Part shown: positions 35,708 to 45,613 of the stretch, one piece after another | Layout: each line of letters opens with the position of its first letter | How positions within the stretch are numbered: the first letter of the stretch is position 1 | From: Phycisphaeraceae bacterium | GTDB taxonomy: Bacteria; Planctomycetota; Phycisphaerae; Phycisphaerales; SM1A02 | Direction: 5' to 3' | NCBI GenBank assembly: GCA_019636755.1 | Contig: JAHBWZ010000009.1 | Location: forward strand, 89,331 to 153,330 | DNA length: 64,000 nt | Translations under genes and position numbers: made by a program | The notes under the pieces: generated by a model | What the model was told of the DNA's origin: nothing | Seen by the model: only the letters and a program-made list of their open reading frames with translations | Database searches by the model: none

Positions 35708-36430
35708 TCACCGCGAGTTCAACACCCTCGGCTGGAGCAGTTCCCGCACCGCCGCGTCCACGTCAAAGCCCTCGCACCCGGTTGCGAAGTAGATGAAGTC
35801 TCCATCGGCGAGCACGTAGACCGTCCGATCCGCCTCTCCATGGCGACTTCGAAGACCGTCCAGAACGGCAACCACGCCCGCGCCGCGGACCGCGTCGCCG
35901 AACTGGCCGATGTCGGCCATCACCACGACGCTGACGAGTCCGGCGGCTCCGGTGTCGCCGGGGCCGCCGAAGACCAGGTGGAGGACTGGCCACGTGGTCG
36001 GGACGGCGGCGGGGCTGGCGCCGAGGAAGTCGTACCCGGCCAGCGAGAGCGCCGACCGCCACTGTTCGCAGCCCACCGGGACGCCGCCGAGGAGCTGCCC
36101 GATCCCCTCCCAGGCGCCGATGACCGTGCGGCTCCCGAGGTACCCCGGCTCCGCCGCGGCGCGATCATGATCGTGCACCAGCCAGAGCGCGAACTCGTGC
36201 AGCAGTCGCGCGCCGCGGTCGCCCCCCTGCTGGTCGATCGGCCGCCCGAAGAGCCCGAGCAGGATCGCCGACGCCACGGCGACGAGCGAGAGCATCACGG
36301 CGGCCAGGCTTGCCCGGGTCGGGCCGCGCAGCGCGGGGAACGCACCACCCGCCGCGTAGACCGCACCGGCGATCGACTCGTCCGCGGCCCGCAGAGGCGG
36401 CGATGTCGAGGATGCTTCGGGCCGCTCCAT
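35708..36430 (-). CDS. Single-pass membrane protein of unknown function
   Basis: A 240-residue protein starting at ATG 36430 (MERPEASSTS); the frame is open further upstream to 36502 without support. One membrane helix (about residues 42-63, LAAVMLSLVAVASAILLGLFG) separates a short cytoplasmic head from a C-terminal domain of about 175 residues (EFALWLVHDHDRAAAEPGYLG, YDFLGASPAAVPTTWPVLHLVF, DRTVYVLADGDFIYFATGCEGF). The one-helix layout recalls anti-sigma or sensor-type proteins, but no such motif is seen. TAGCAT lies 11 nt upstream of the ATG. It is divergent from comEC. Confidence 0.75.
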   Translation of the reverse strand: MERPEASSTSPPLRAADESIAGAVYAAGGAFPALRGPTRASLAAVMLSLVAVASAILLGLFGRPIDQQGGDRGARLLHEFALWLVHDHDRAAAEPGYLGSRTVIGAWEGIGQLLGGVPVGCEQWRSALSLAGYDFLGASPAAVPTTWPVLHLVFGGPGDTGAAGLVSVVVMADIGQFGDAVRGAGVVAVLDGLRSRHGEADRTVYVLADGDFIYFATGCEGFDVDAAVRELLQPRVLNSR

Positions 36431-36646
36431 GACAGGGCCGGATGCTACGCCCGCGCGGCCCGCGCGGCGCTCCATGGCATGGGATCCGCGATCCGGCGCC
36501 ACTGCTCCCGTCGACCGGGCGCCCCCGCCACAGTACCTGCACCCGGCACAACGGCCTCACCGGCCGCACCGGCCGAAACGAACGAGTGCCGGCACCGGCG
36601 CCGGGCATTTCTGCGCTGACGCGACGGACCTGCGCCGCGGTCCACG

Positions 36647-39340
36647 ATGATGGGCGCGCACGCGCCACGGGCACGCCGCCCGATGTCCGCGCGCATCGCG
36701 CCAGGGGCGCCCCGGGAGGGTCGACGCCGCGTGTCCACCGCTGAGGTTTCCGCCGCGGCACCGGTCCTCCGGGCAGCGCGCCCATCGACCGGGGCGCAGC
36801 CGGACCGCATCACCGGCGTGGCCGTCGCCGTGGTCGCGGGCGCGCTGGTCGCCGCGGCGTGCCCGCGGCTTCCCCCATGGCTGCCCCTGGCAGCCTCCCT
36901 CATCGCAGCGCTGTTCGTCCTCCGCCGCGCGCGAACCGATCCCGCCCGGGCGCTTCCGGCCCTGCTCCTGACCGCCTCGGCACTCTCGACCGCCTGGGCG
37001 CTGCTGCGGACGGAACGCATCGCGCCCGACGACGTGCGGATGCGACTGGGCATCCTGCCCGACACCGCGCCACCCGACCGCGGCGCGCCGGGCGCGGCCG
37101 CCGGGGTCGGGATCGCATGGCTTCAGGGAACCATCGTCACCCCGCCCGTCGCACGGTCGCGCCGCGCCGACCGGCTCGTCCCATCCGAACGGCCGCAGCG
37201 GATGATCCGCTTCGACCTCGACGTGCACGCCGTGCAGACAGGCGACGCGCCGCCGCAGGCAGCACGCGGACGGATCCTGGTCCTCCTCGATGCACCGCCG
37301 GCGGTCGCGCTGCATCCGGGCGACAGCATCCGGGTGGCCGGACGGTTCCTGGCGCCGCAGGCACCCGCGAATCCGGGCGCGCGGGACGGGCGCCGCGCTG
37401 TCCACAGCGCCGGGATCGCCGGCACCCTGCTCGTCCCGGATCCGGGGCTGATCCATCGATGCGCCGGCGGGCGCGGACCGGCGGCGGCGCTCCGCGCGAT
37501 CCGCGGCGCCGTCCGCCAGGCGGCGGAAGCGACCCTGGAGCGCGTGTCGCGCGACGACCCGCGCGTGCGCGGACTCCTGCGCGCACTCCTGATCGGCACC
37601 GTCGATCCCGATGCGGCCGACACGATCGATGCCGTCCGGCGCATCGGCCTGGCGCACCTGCTGGCGATCAGCGGACTGCACCTGGGTATCGTGATCGGCG
37701 CCGTCCTGTTCCCGCTGCGCCTGCGCGGCAGACCGGGACGCGCCGCGGGGCTGCTCGTCCTGCTCACGACTGCCGCGTACATGCTGCTGGTCGAAGCGCG
37801 TGTCCCGGTCGTGCGCAGCGCCGTCATGGCCGCCGTGGCGGCGCTCGGCGCGCTGTCGTCGCGCCAGTGGCGGATGCGCGGACTGCTTTCGCTCGGGGCC
37901 ATCATCATCGTGGCATGGCGACCGGACCAGGTCACGGAGGCCGGGTTCCAGCTCTCGTTCACCGTGGTCGCCGCGCTGCTCCACCTGGTGCAGCCGGTCC
38001 GCCGCCGGCTGCACCGGCTCGGCGGTCCGCTGCCATGGGGCTGGCGCGGATGGCTGGAGAGCGCGATCGTGGTGTCGGTGGTCGCGTGGGTGGTGTCGAT
38101 CCCGATCGTCGCGGCGCACTTCGGCATCGTCTCTCCGGGCGCCGTTCCGCTCTCCGTGACCGCGCTTCCGTTCGTCGCGGCACTGCTGGTGCTGGGGTAC
38201 CTTGCGCTCCTGGCCGGTCTTGCAGCGACTTGGACCGGAATCCCGGTCCTCACGGTGTCGGCCGACGCGATCGGCGTGCCCGCGCGCATGCTCGCGACCG
38301 CATGCGCGGACGTCGCCGGGATCATCGATGCGATCCCCGGCGCCTCCATCGATGTCGCACCACCGCCGCCCGCGCTGGCGCTGGCGCTGCTGCTCGCGGG
38401 CTGGGCGATCCTTGACGGGCGATACCGGGTGTCGCGCACCTGGACGTTGGTCGGTGCGGTCCTGTACGTCACGGTCCTCCTGCGCAGTCCGTCGCTTCTC
38501 CCGGGCGCCGCACCGCCCGCGCTCGCAGGCGACCCGCGTTTCCCGCTGCGGCTCGATACGCTCAGCGTCGGGAACGGGTCCTGTCACCTGGTCCGCGCCG
38601 GCGGCGCCGCGCTCCTCTTCGACGCGGGCAGCGGATCCACGCCCGACATCGGTCGCCGGACGATCGTCCCGGCGCTCCGGGCGCTGGGCGTCCGACGACT
38701 CGACGTGCTCGTCATCAGCCACGCGGACCTCGACCATTTCTCCGCGGTCGCGGAGGTCCTCGACGCGGTGGCGGTGGATCGTGTCATCGTGCCGGCGTGG
38801 TTCGATCTCGATGCCGGACGCAAGGGCGGCGCCGCGGCGCGACTGCTCGCCCACCTGGAGTCGCTCGAGCGCCGCCCCGGCGTGATGCATGCCGGCATGA
38901 CCCTGTCGCTGGGACCCGCGATCGTGCGCGCCGTGCATCCTGACCCCGATCGTCCGCCGGCGCGGTCGAACGACGGATCGCTCGCGCTGCACATCGACGC
39001 CGGCTGCGGATCGATCCTGCTCACCGGCGACCTGGAACAGGCGGGAATCACCGATCTCCTGGCGAGATCCGGGTCGCTGCGCGCCGACGTGCTGGAACTG
39101 CCGCACCACGGCGCGGACCAGCCGGCAACGCGGGACCTGCTGTCGGCGGTCCGACCGCGGGTCGTCGTGCAGTCGACGGGCGCGGGCCGGCTGGGTCGGG
39201 ACGCGTGGGCGGACCTGGACGGAACGACACGGCGGTTCGTGACCGCGCGTGACGGCACCGTCTCCATCGGATTCTGCGAGGACGGACGGATCCTGGTCCG
39301 GACCTGGCGCCCGCGCGCCGCGGGCGCGGCGGGTCCGTGA
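36647..39340 (+). CDS. comEC: ComEC/Rec2 family DNA uptake channel
   Basis: An 897-residue inner-membrane protein. An N-terminal hydrophobic pair (residues about 56-110) and an OB-like domain (GTIVTPPVARS..., DSIRVAGRFLAP) lead into the competence core of many helices, starting with LLRALLIGT and LAHLLAISGLHLGIVIGAVLFPL, the ComEC signature. The C-terminus is a metallo-beta-lactamase-like nuclease domain with VISHADLDHF (about residue 690), LLTGDLEQAG and LPHHGAD. All three ComEC domains are present. The exact start is uncertain (ATG at 36647, 36650 or 36683; GTG at 36731). Stop and next gene overlap in frame shadow only. It would move single-stranded DNA across the inner membrane. Confidence 0.92.
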   Translation: MMGAHAPRARRPMSARIAPGAPREGRRRVSTAEVSAAAPVLRAARPSTGAQPDRITGVAVAVVAGALVAAACPRLPPWLPLAASLIAALFVLRRARTDPARALPALLLTASALSTAWALLRTERIAPDDVRMRLGILPDTAPPDRGAPGAAAGVGIAWLQGTIVTPPVARSRRADRLVPSERPQRMIRFDLDVHAVQTGDAPPQAARGRILVLLDAPPAVALHPGDSIRVAGRFLAPQAPANPGARDGRRAVHSAGIAGTLLVPDPGLIHRCAGGRGPAAALRAIRGAVRQAAEATLERVSRDDPRVRGLLRALLIGTVDPDAADTIDAVRRIGLAHLLAISGLHLGIVIGAVLFPLRLRGRPGRAAGLLVLLTTAAYMLLVEARVPVVRSAVMAAVAALGALSSRQWRMRGLLSLGAIIIVAWRPDQVTEAGFQLSFTVVAALLHLVQPVRRRLHRLGGPLPWGWRGWLESAIVVSVVAWVVSIPIVAAHFGIVSPGAVPLSVTALPFVAALLVLGYLALLAGLAATWTGIPVLTVSADAIGVPARMLATACADVAGIIDAIPGASIDVAPPPPALALALLLAGWAILDGRYRVSRTWTLVGAVLYVTVLLRSPSLLPGAAPPALAGDPRFPLRLDTLSVGNGSCHLVRAGGAALLFDAGSGSTPDIGRRTIVPALRALGVRRLDVLVISHADLDHFSAVAEVLDAVAVDRVIVPAWFDLDAGRKGGAAARLLAHLESLERRPGVMHAGMTLSLGPAIVRAVHPDPDRPPARSNDGSLALHIDAGCGSILLTGDLEQAGITDLLARSGSLRADVLELPHHGADQPATRDLLSAVRPRVVVQSTGAGRLGRDAWADLDGTTRRFVTARDGTVSIGFCEDGRILVRTWRPRAAGAAGP

Positions 39341-39384
39341 CCGGCCCGGCACGCTGCATCGTCGCCGCCACGCCATCCGTTCCG

Positions 39385-39390
39385 TACCAT
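39385..39390 (+). promoter_or_regulatory. Putative -10 hexamer TACCAT, leaderless start
   Basis: TACCAT followed by 6 nt (GCCCGG) and the ATG at 39397; identical hexamer and spacing to the permease gene at 23267. Confidence 0.45.
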
Positions 39391-39396
39391 GCCCGG

Positions 39397-40728
39397 ATGC
39401 ACACCTGCTCCCACCGCTCCGCCGCGAACACGGCGTCCGCCCTCATCGCGCACGGCGTCCCCCGCCCGGCGCGCTCCCGCCGCAGGACCGCGCTCGGCCT
39501 GACCGCCGCCGCACTGCTCACCGCGGTCTCCTGCGCCGATTCCGCCGATACGCCGTCGGCCGCGACCGCGCAGATCGCACCTGCATCCGCCGCGGACGCG
39601 ATCCCGGACATCCGGCTGGTCCCCGCGTTTCCGAAACTCTCGTTCGTGCGACCGGTGTTCCTCGCCTCCTCCGGTCAACCGGTCGCGGAGGGTGAACGGG
39701 AGTGGCTCTTCGTACTCGAGCAGCCGGGGCGCATCGTCATGTTCCCGAACGACCAGGACGTCGATGCGCACGAGATCTTCCTGGACCTCACCGGTCGCGT
39801 CTACGACCACCACAACGAGGAAGGTCTGCTCTCGCTGGCCTTTCATCCGCGCTTCCGGGAGAACGGCGAGTTCTTCCTGTACTACTCCGCGAACGGACCG
39901 CGGCGCGGCGTCGTGTCCCGCTTCCGCGTGATGAAGGATGATCCGCGGCGCGGCGACCCGGAGAGTGAGCAGGTGATCCTCTCCGTCGATCAGCCGTGGG
40001 GCAATCACAACGGTTCGACCATTCTCTTCGGCCCCGACGGCTGCCTGTACATCAGCCTGGGTGACGGCGGATGGGCCAACGATCCGCTCAACTCCGGGCA
40101 GGATCTCTCGACACTGCTCGGCACCATTCTGCGCATCGACGTGGACAGCACCGACGCGGATCGCGCGTACGCGATCCCGAAGGACAATCCGTTCGTCGCC
40201 CGCAGCGGCGCCCGCCCGGAGATCTGGGCCTGGGGACTGCGCAACGTCTGGCGGATGAGTTTCGACCGCGCCACGGGCGAACTCTGGGCCGGCGATGTCG
40301 GGCAGAACCAGTGGGAGGAGATCGATCTCATCGTCAAGGGCGGCAACTACGGCTGGAAACTGCGCGAGGGATTCCATCCGTTCGCGGACGGCACCGCCGA
40401 CGGCCCGCTCATCGACCCCGTCGTCGCCTACGGTCGGCGCGAGGGCATCTCCGTCACGGGTGGATACGTCTACCGCGGCACGCGGTCTCCATCGCTCCAG
40501 GGCGTGTACCTGTATGCCGACTACGCATCGAGGCGCCTGTGGGGCCTGCGCCATCGCGACGGCAGGGTCGTCTCGCACCGGCTCCTGGTCGAGCCGGGCG
40601 ACGGCCGGTATGTCGCGTCCTTCGGCGAGGACGCCGCGGGCGAGGTCTACATCTGCACGTTCGACCAGCCGGATCGCCGCAACGTCCGCGGCCGGCTGTT
40701 CCGGATTGTCACGCGGGACGGCAACTGA
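39397..40728 (+). CDS. Glucose/sorbosone dehydrogenase-type beta-propeller protein (PQQ-dependent sugar dehydrogenase family)
   Basis: A 443-residue exported protein. The N-terminus is long and basic, then a hydrophobic core ending LLTAVSC, a possible lipobox. The mature part is a six-bladed propeller with family text: QPGRIVMFPND, HHNEEGLLSLAFHPRF, YLYYS-like FFLYYSANG, NHNGSTILFGPDGCLYISLGD, WGLRNVWRMSFDRATGELW, GDVGQNQWEEIDLI, GGNYGWKLREG and GGYVYRG. The GQNxWEEI and NYGW motifs are diagnostic. It may oxidise sugars or aldehydes in the periplasm with PQQ. No pqq genes are in the window, so cofactor and substrate are inference. It overlaps the convergent gene by 20 bp. Confidence 0.88.
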   Translation: MHTCSHRSAANTASALIAHGVPRPARSRRRTALGLTAAALLTAVSCADSADTPSAATAQIAPASAADAIPDIRLVPAFPKLSFVRPVFLASSGQPVAEGEREWLFVLEQPGRIVMFPNDQDVDAHEIFLDLTGRVYDHHNEEGLLSLAFHPRFRENGEFFLYYSANGPRRGVVSRFRVMKDDPRRGDPESEQVILSVDQPWGNHNGSTILFGPDGCLYISLGDGGWANDPLNSGQDLSTLLGTILRIDVDSTDADRAYAIPKDNPFVARSGARPEIWAWGLRNVWRMSFDRATGELWAGDVGQNQWEEIDLIVKGGNYGWKLREGFHPFADGTADGPLIDPVVAYGRREGISVTGGYVYRGTRSPSLQGVYLYADYASRRLWGLRHRDGRVVSHRLLVEPGDGRYVASFGEDAAGEVYICTFDQPDRRNVRGRLFRIVTRDGN

Positions 40729-41371
40729 ATCCTTCCCGCCCGGCCAGCACCAGCCAGGCAAGCAGTCCCAGCGCGATGCACGCCGCCACCGTGTCGTGGA
40801 GGACCGGCCACGCCGCCGACGCCTCGCCCGCCAGGCCCGCTTCCGCGTCGAGGAACCGCTCGAACCGCGCCCGCACCGTCGGCGCGTCATGGAGCAGGCC
40901 ACGCGCCACGAAGCCGTCCGCGCCCGTGCGGCGCATCGGGAAGAGAACGGCGTCCGTGATCGCGCGATGCCAGGGGTAGAGCATCGCCGTATCGCCGGCT
41001 CGCCCGGTGAGGTACGCGATGTCCTCCGGATGAGTCTCGATGCGGAACCGCATGTCCTCGATGGCGTCGCGCACCCTCCAGGCGCGGGCCTCCATGGCCT
41101 CGCGCGCCGCCGCATCGAGCATCACCGGATCAGACAGCGCCGCCTCCAGCGCCGCATGCGATTCCTCCAGGAATCCCAGTTCTCCCTGCATGGCGGCCAG
41201 GTCACGGTCCGCATCGCGGACCATCCAGTCGACCCGGCACTGCGCCTCGCGGAACTCCGTGGCGAGCGCCATGCGCCCGGCAGCACCGGCGGCGCCCATG
41301 AGCGCCACCCAGCCGGCGGCGATTGCGGCCACGATCGAGAGCATGCGACGACGGATCCGTGCGGTGTTCAT
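40709..41371 (-). CDS. Hypothetical two-helix membrane protein
   Basis: A 220-residue protein; ATG 41371 (MNTARIRRRML) or 41377 may be used. An N-terminal hydrophobic segment (SIVAAIAAGWVALMGAAGAAG) is followed by an extended helical part (AAMQGELGFLEESHAALEAAL, AMEARAWRVRDAIEDMRF) and a C-terminal membrane helix (VAACIALGLLAWLVLAG). Predicted topology: a helical hairpin domain between two membrane anchors. Nothing in it suggests catalysis. Its 3' end overlaps the convergent GSDH-type gene by 20 bp. Confidence 0.7.
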   Translation of the reverse strand: MNTARIRRRMLSIVAAIAAGWVALMGAAGAAGRMALATEFREAQCRVDWMVRDADRDLAAMQGELGFLEESHAALEAALSDPVMLDAAAREAMEARAWRVRDAIEDMRFRIETHPEDIAYLTGRAGDTAMLYPWHRAITDAVLFPMRRTGADGFVARGLLHDAPTVRARFERFLDAEAGLAGEASAAWPVLHDTVAACIALGLLAWLVLAGREGFSCRPA

Positions 41372-41479
41372 GGCCACACCGTCGCATGCGCAGGCGCGTC
41401 CCGCGCACGGCCGGGCCGCGCACGGTGACGCGGCGCCGTCATCGTGTTCCCGGACGTGCCGGCACAGGCGAACGTGCGA

Positions 41480-43495
41480 TCAGCGCGGCATGGCCTCGTC
41501 GAGAATGCGCTCCAGCACCGGAAGCCCCTCCAGGCTCCAGCGGAAGACGTTCTTGCGCGCGATGAAGATCGCCGGGACGCCCCGGATGAACGCCCGCCGC
41601 CCGGCTTCCGTGTCCTCGGCGATGCCGGCGGCGACCTCCGGGCTGTCCATCTCCCGGAGCAGCCGGTCGGGATCCAGGCCGAGCGACGTCGCGCCGGACC
41701 GGACGAGCGGCTCCGTGATCGTCGCGGTCTGCGCAAACAGCCACGCGTGCATGCGCCGGTATGCCTCCGCGCCTCCCAGGCGGCCCGCGGCCTCCGCCGC
41801 CCGCGCCCCGATGCACGCGCCGGCGCGATCGATCGTCCCCGAGAGTTGCGCATTGCATGCATTGCTCATCGGGTAGTGCCGGAAGATGTAGCGGACGCCC
41901 GCCCGGTCGCCGATGTGCGCACGGAGCCGCGCGTCGACTTCCCGGCAGTTCGGCTCCGAGTAGTCACCGAAGACCAGGACCTCCAGTTCCTCCGGGCCGG
42001 CCGCCTCCACCCACGGGCGCGTTCCGCCCTGGATGATCCGCGGCACCTCCTGCCGCCAGTCCTCGATGTACTTGCCGAAGGCGAGCACCGGCCTGTCCTC
42101 GCCCGGACCGGCCGGCGGCGGATTGGTGGCCGCCAGCGCCTCGACCGCGCGGCGCACGCCGTTGACGGCGCGCCAGCCGCGCAGCTCCACGCCGTTGACG
42201 AAGATCATCGGCGTGAAGACCAGGCCCAGCGAGCGGGCTTCCTCGATGTCCGCCTCGACCGGGGCCAGCGACTCCTGGCTCGTCATCTTCGCAAGGAAGG
42301 TCGACACATCGAAGCCCAGTTCCGCGAGTCCCGCGCGGATCTGCGCATCGGTGAAGGAGCCCTTCTGCTCGAAGAGCCATCGATGCATCTTCCAGAAGCC
42401 CTCGTTGCCGTAGAGCAGACCGGCGGTCTCGGCCGCCCGCGCCGCCCAGCATGCGTTCGGATGCGGATTGAAGTTGTTCGCCCGCGCGAATCGATTGCAG
42501 TCCGAGCACATGGGGAAGTGCTTGGCGCTGAGCGACACCCCGGGAATCTCCGCGAGGATCAGTTCCAGTTCCTGCTCCACGCGGTGGCAGTCCGGGCACT
42601 GGTAATCGGAGATCGCCACGATGCGGATCGGCGCCTCCGCCGGTCCCTGCCGCCATCGGCCGACGATCGGCACACTCAGCCGTTCGAGCGAGCGGTCCGG
42701 CGCCGCGGCGCCGTCCGTGCCGGACCGGGCGCGCGTCCGGTCGATGATGTCCTGCGTCGACTGCGCCAGGTCCCGTTCATCGTCGCGCTCCACGCCTCGG
42801 CGCGTCGCGCCCTCGACGATCACCAGCAGCAGCGTGGCCACGATGAACCCCGATGCCGCAATCACCGCGGGGCTGCGCAGTCCCCGCGCCGGGACCGCCG
42901 CGGCCCGGCCGGACACGCCCAGCAGCAGGCCCGCGAACAGCAGGTTGGCCGCATGGACGACCAGGCAGTACTGGCAGAGATATCCCCCGGCGATCATGAC
43001 CGCCGTCAGGAGCAGCGAACCGGCGGCGCCGACGGACACGACGCCGCGGATCAGCGCGGTCAGACGTCCGCGCGCCGCGATCCATGCGGCAAGCAGCGCC
43101 GTGAACCATGCCAGCCCGACGTGCGACGTGGGCCAGCCGATCCCGGGCACCTTGCCCCAGACACTCCCCGCCGCCTGCGCGCACGCGCTGCCCGGACCGC
43201 AGCCCGGCAGCGAGAGTCCACCCAGGTGCTGCAGCACGAGCATGGCCGACGACGCGATGGCCGTCAGCAGCAGCACCGCCCCCGCGGGCAGCAGCCACGC
43301 AGGCGCCGCCGCGCCGCGCGCAGCGCCGCCGGACGATCCGGATGCCGGCCGGCCTCCGCGAACGATGTGTTCGCGATCGTCACCGCCGCCACGGCGGCCG
43401 GGACGATCACGACGCGGCGCGCCGGATCCACTCTGGCCGGATCCACTCTGCGCGCCGGTGCGGGTTGCCCTGTTCTTCCGCTGCTTGCCTGCCAT
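41480..43495 (-). CDS. VKOR-DsbA-DsbA-like fusion, disulfide-forming membrane protein
   Basis: A 671-residue fusion. Residues 1-65 are basic and disordered. A vitamin K epoxide reductase domain (about 66-220, several helices) has the loop CGPGSAC, the conserved GWPTSHVG segment and the membrane-edge CxxC GGYLCQYC (near 173-176). A thioredoxin-like DsbA domain follows with DYQCPDCH (near 299-302). A second DsbA-like domain starts near 505, and its active-site text is DYSEPNCRE, so the first Cys is replaced. VKOR would reoxidise the CPDC domain with quinone in one chain. The start at 43495 (MAGKQRKN) has GGAG 10 nt upstream. The second, one-Cys domain may be structural or a chaperone. Confidence 0.9.
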   Translation of the reverse strand: MAGKQRKNRATRTGAQSGSGQSGSGAPRRDRPGRRGGGDDREHIVRGGRPASGSSGGAARGAAAPAWLLPAGAVLLLTAIASSAMLVLQHLGGLSLPGCGPGSACAQAAGSVWGKVPGIGWPTSHVGLAWFTALLAAWIAARGRLTALIRGVVSVGAAGSLLLTAVMIAGGYLCQYCLVVHAANLLFAGLLLGVSGRAAAVPARGLRSPAVIAASGFIVATLLLVIVEGATRRGVERDDERDLAQSTQDIIDRTRARSGTDGAAAPDRSLERLSVPIVGRWRQGPAEAPIRIVAISDYQCPDCHRVEQELELILAEIPGVSLSAKHFPMCSDCNRFARANNFNPHPNACWAARAAETAGLLYGNEGFWKMHRWLFEQKGSFTDAQIRAGLAELGFDVSTFLAKMTSQESLAPVEADIEEARSLGLVFTPMIFVNGVELRGWRAVNGVRRAVEALAATNPPPAGPGEDRPVLAFGKYIEDWRQEVPRIIQGGTRPWVEAAGPEELEVLVFGDYSEPNCREVDARLRAHIGDRAGVRYIFRHYPMSNACNAQLSGTIDRAGACIGARAAEAAGRLGGAEAYRRMHAWLFAQTATITEPLVRSGATSLGLDPDRLLREMDSPEVAAGIAEDTEAGRRAFIRGVPAIFIARKNVFRWSLEGLPVLERILDEAMPR

Positions 43496-43713
43496 CGTCG
43501 AGGCCGCTCCATCAGGTCCGTCGGATCTCGGTGGTCGTGAGAGGCGTCGATGGTAGCCCCTCCCGGCGCCGCCGGAGCCCTGCGGAATGCAGCCGCGACG
43601 TGTTCCCGGACGTGCCCGCGGCGCGGTACCCGGGCATCGTGCGCCCCCCTGCCTCGGGGCACGCACCGGGAGATGGGGGCGCTTCGTTCGCCGATGCGCG
43701 ACCCTGCACCCGC

Positions 43714-45600
43714 CTACATGCGCGTCGGCGCCGCGAGCCCCAGCACGCCGAGGCCGTCCGCCAGGACCCTGCGGGCAAGATCGCACAGGCGCAGGCGCGG
43801 CAGGCGCCGCGACGGGTCGTCCGGACGGAGCACCGGGCAGGACTGGTAGAACGCGCTGTACGCGTTCGACAGATCGAAGAGATACCCGCAGAGCCGATGC
43901 GGTTCCAGCGACCGCGTCATGTCCGTCATCACCGCGCCATACCGCAGGAGCAGGAGCGTGAGCGCCTTCTCGGCGGGCTCCTCGATCCGGAACGGCGCGG
44001 TGCGCCATGCAGATGCCTCGATGCCTTCCTCGGCCGCCCGCGCCAGGATGGAGCAGATCCGCGCGTGGGCATACTGGAGGTACGGTCCGGTGTTGCCCTC
44101 GAACGCGATGAGCCGATCCATGTCGAAGACATAGTCGCGCACGAGATCACTGGAGAGGTCCGCGTACTTGATCGCCGCGATGCCGACCATCCGTCCGATC
44201 TCGCGCAGGTCCTCATCCGGAAGACCCGCCGTGGGCGACTTCTCCTGGGCGGCCCGCTGGCGGACTTCCGCATGGCCGCGGGCGCACGCTTCATCGAGCA
44301 GGCTTCGAAGCGTGACGTTCTCGCCGCTGCGCGTCTTGAGCGGCCGTCGATCCGGTCCGAGCACCGACCCGAAGCCGATGTGCACCAGGTCCGCCTGCAC
44401 GCCGTCCGGCGTGCGATCCCAGCCCATCCGGCGGCAGGCGTCAAACACGTCCCGGAAGTGGTCCTTCTGGCGCGCGTCGACGACGTACACGATCCGGCTG
44501 GCATTGAGTTCATGCGTGCGGAACCGGATCGCGGCCAGGTCGGTGGTGGCGTAGAGGAAACCGCCGTCCGACTTGCGGATCAGCAGCGGCCGCTCGCGAT
44601 CGTCGAAGCGCACCACCAGGGCGCCGTCGTGCACCTCGGCCACGCCCGCCTGCTCGAACGCCGCCACCGTCGCCGCCAGGCGGTCCCGGTAGAACGATTC
44701 GCCGCGGTTGTGCTCCGGCCCCAGCCGGACACCCAGGATCCGTATCGCGTCGAAGAGCGCGCGAAGCGTGCAGTCGATCAGCAGGCGCCAGTCGCGCTCC
44801 AGGTCCGGATCGCCCTGCTGCAGGGCGACCAGCAGGCGCCTGGCACCGTCGACCGTCTCCTGCGCGCCCTCGTTCTGTTCCTCCAGTTCCGCGATGCGGT
44901 GCGGACCCGCCCGGAATCGGCGCGCCGCCTCCAGGCCCGCCGGGTCCGCGCGACCCTCCGCCTGCGCGGCACGGTACGCGCGGTCCAGGTCCTCCAGGGA
45001 GATCGTCCGCAGGTCCGCGCCCCGGCGGCGGAGCCGGTGCAGGACCATCGCGATCGGAAGTCCCCAGTCACCCAGGTGGTTCTCCCGGAAGACGGGCCTC
45101 CCCCGCCGCTCGTACGCCCGCGCCAGCGCATCGCCGATGATGCACGAGCGCAGGTGGCCCACGTGCATCTGCTTCGCGACGTTCACCGCACAGAGATCGA
45201 TGACCACGGGATGCGTGTCCAGATCGCGCACGATCCCGAGATCCCCTGCCTCCATCGCGTCGAGCGCGGCGGCGAGCGCGGAGGGCCGGAGCCGGAGATT
45301 GATGAAGCCGGGACCCGCGACCTCCGGCGGCTCGCACAGCGCCAGGAGATCGGTGGCCTCCCGGACGATCTGCTGCGCCAGATCGCGCGGGTTCCGTGCG
45401 GCCTGCTTCGCAAGGGCCATGGCGCAATTCGACTGGAAGTCGGCGAGATCCGGGCGCTGGCTCGGCCGCAGCATCGGGTCGACGTCCTCGAACCCCCGGC
45501 CGAGCGCCGCATGGATCGCCCGGCGCAGCACGGCTTCGATCGCGGATGCCGGTCCGGCGGATGTCGTGCTCGGCGCCTCGGGCGTCATTGGACTGGACAT
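43714..45600 (-). CDS. argS: Arginyl-tRNA synthetase
   Basis: A 628-residue class I synthetase. The ArgS N-terminal tRNA-D-loop domain (about 12-100; SNCAMALAKQ, AGPGFINLRL) is followed by the catalytic HIGH variant HVGH in QMHVGHLRSCIIGD, VIDLCAVNVAKQ, ENHLGDWG, DGGFLYATTDLAAI and the KMSKS counterpart LKTRSGENV. The C-terminal anticodon-binding helices are present (NTGPYLQYAHARICSI). ATG 45600 (MSSPMTPEAP) is chosen over the frame extension to 45690 because it matches the domain start. TATACT ends 7 nt upstream. The gene is divergent from the H1-like gene. Confidence 0.96.
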   Translation of the reverse strand: MSSPMTPEAPSTTSAGPASAIEAVLRRAIHAALGRGFEDVDPMLRPSQRPDLADFQSNCAMALAKQAARNPRDLAQQIVREATDLLALCEPPEVAGPGFINLRLRPSALAAALDAMEAGDLGIVRDLDTHPVVIDLCAVNVAKQMHVGHLRSCIIGDALARAYERRGRPVFRENHLGDWGLPIAMVLHRLRRRGADLRTISLEDLDRAYRAAQAEGRADPAGLEAARRFRAGPHRIAELEEQNEGAQETVDGARRLLVALQQGDPDLERDWRLLIDCTLRALFDAIRILGVRLGPEHNRGESFYRDRLAATVAAFEQAGVAEVHDGALVVRFDDRERPLLIRKSDGGFLYATTDLAAIRFRTHELNASRIVYVVDARQKDHFRDVFDACRRMGWDRTPDGVQADLVHIGFGSVLGPDRRPLKTRSGENVTLRSLLDEACARGHAEVRQRAAQEKSPTAGLPDEDLREIGRMVGIAAIKYADLSSDLVRDYVFDMDRLIAFEGNTGPYLQYAHARICSILARAAEEGIEASAWRTAPFRIEEPAEKALTLLLLRYGAVMTDMTRSLEPHRLCGYLFDLSNAYSAFYQSCPVLRPDDPSRRLPRLRLCDLARRVLADGLGVLGLAAPTRM

Positions 45601-45607
45601 GGCCGCG

Positions 45608-45613
45608 AGTATA
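45608..45613 (-). promoter_or_regulatory. Putative -10 hexamer TATACT for argS, leaderless
   Basis: Minus-strand TATACT, then 7 nt (CGCGGCC) and the argS ATG at 45600; transcription should start within about one base of the start codon. Confidence 0.55.
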
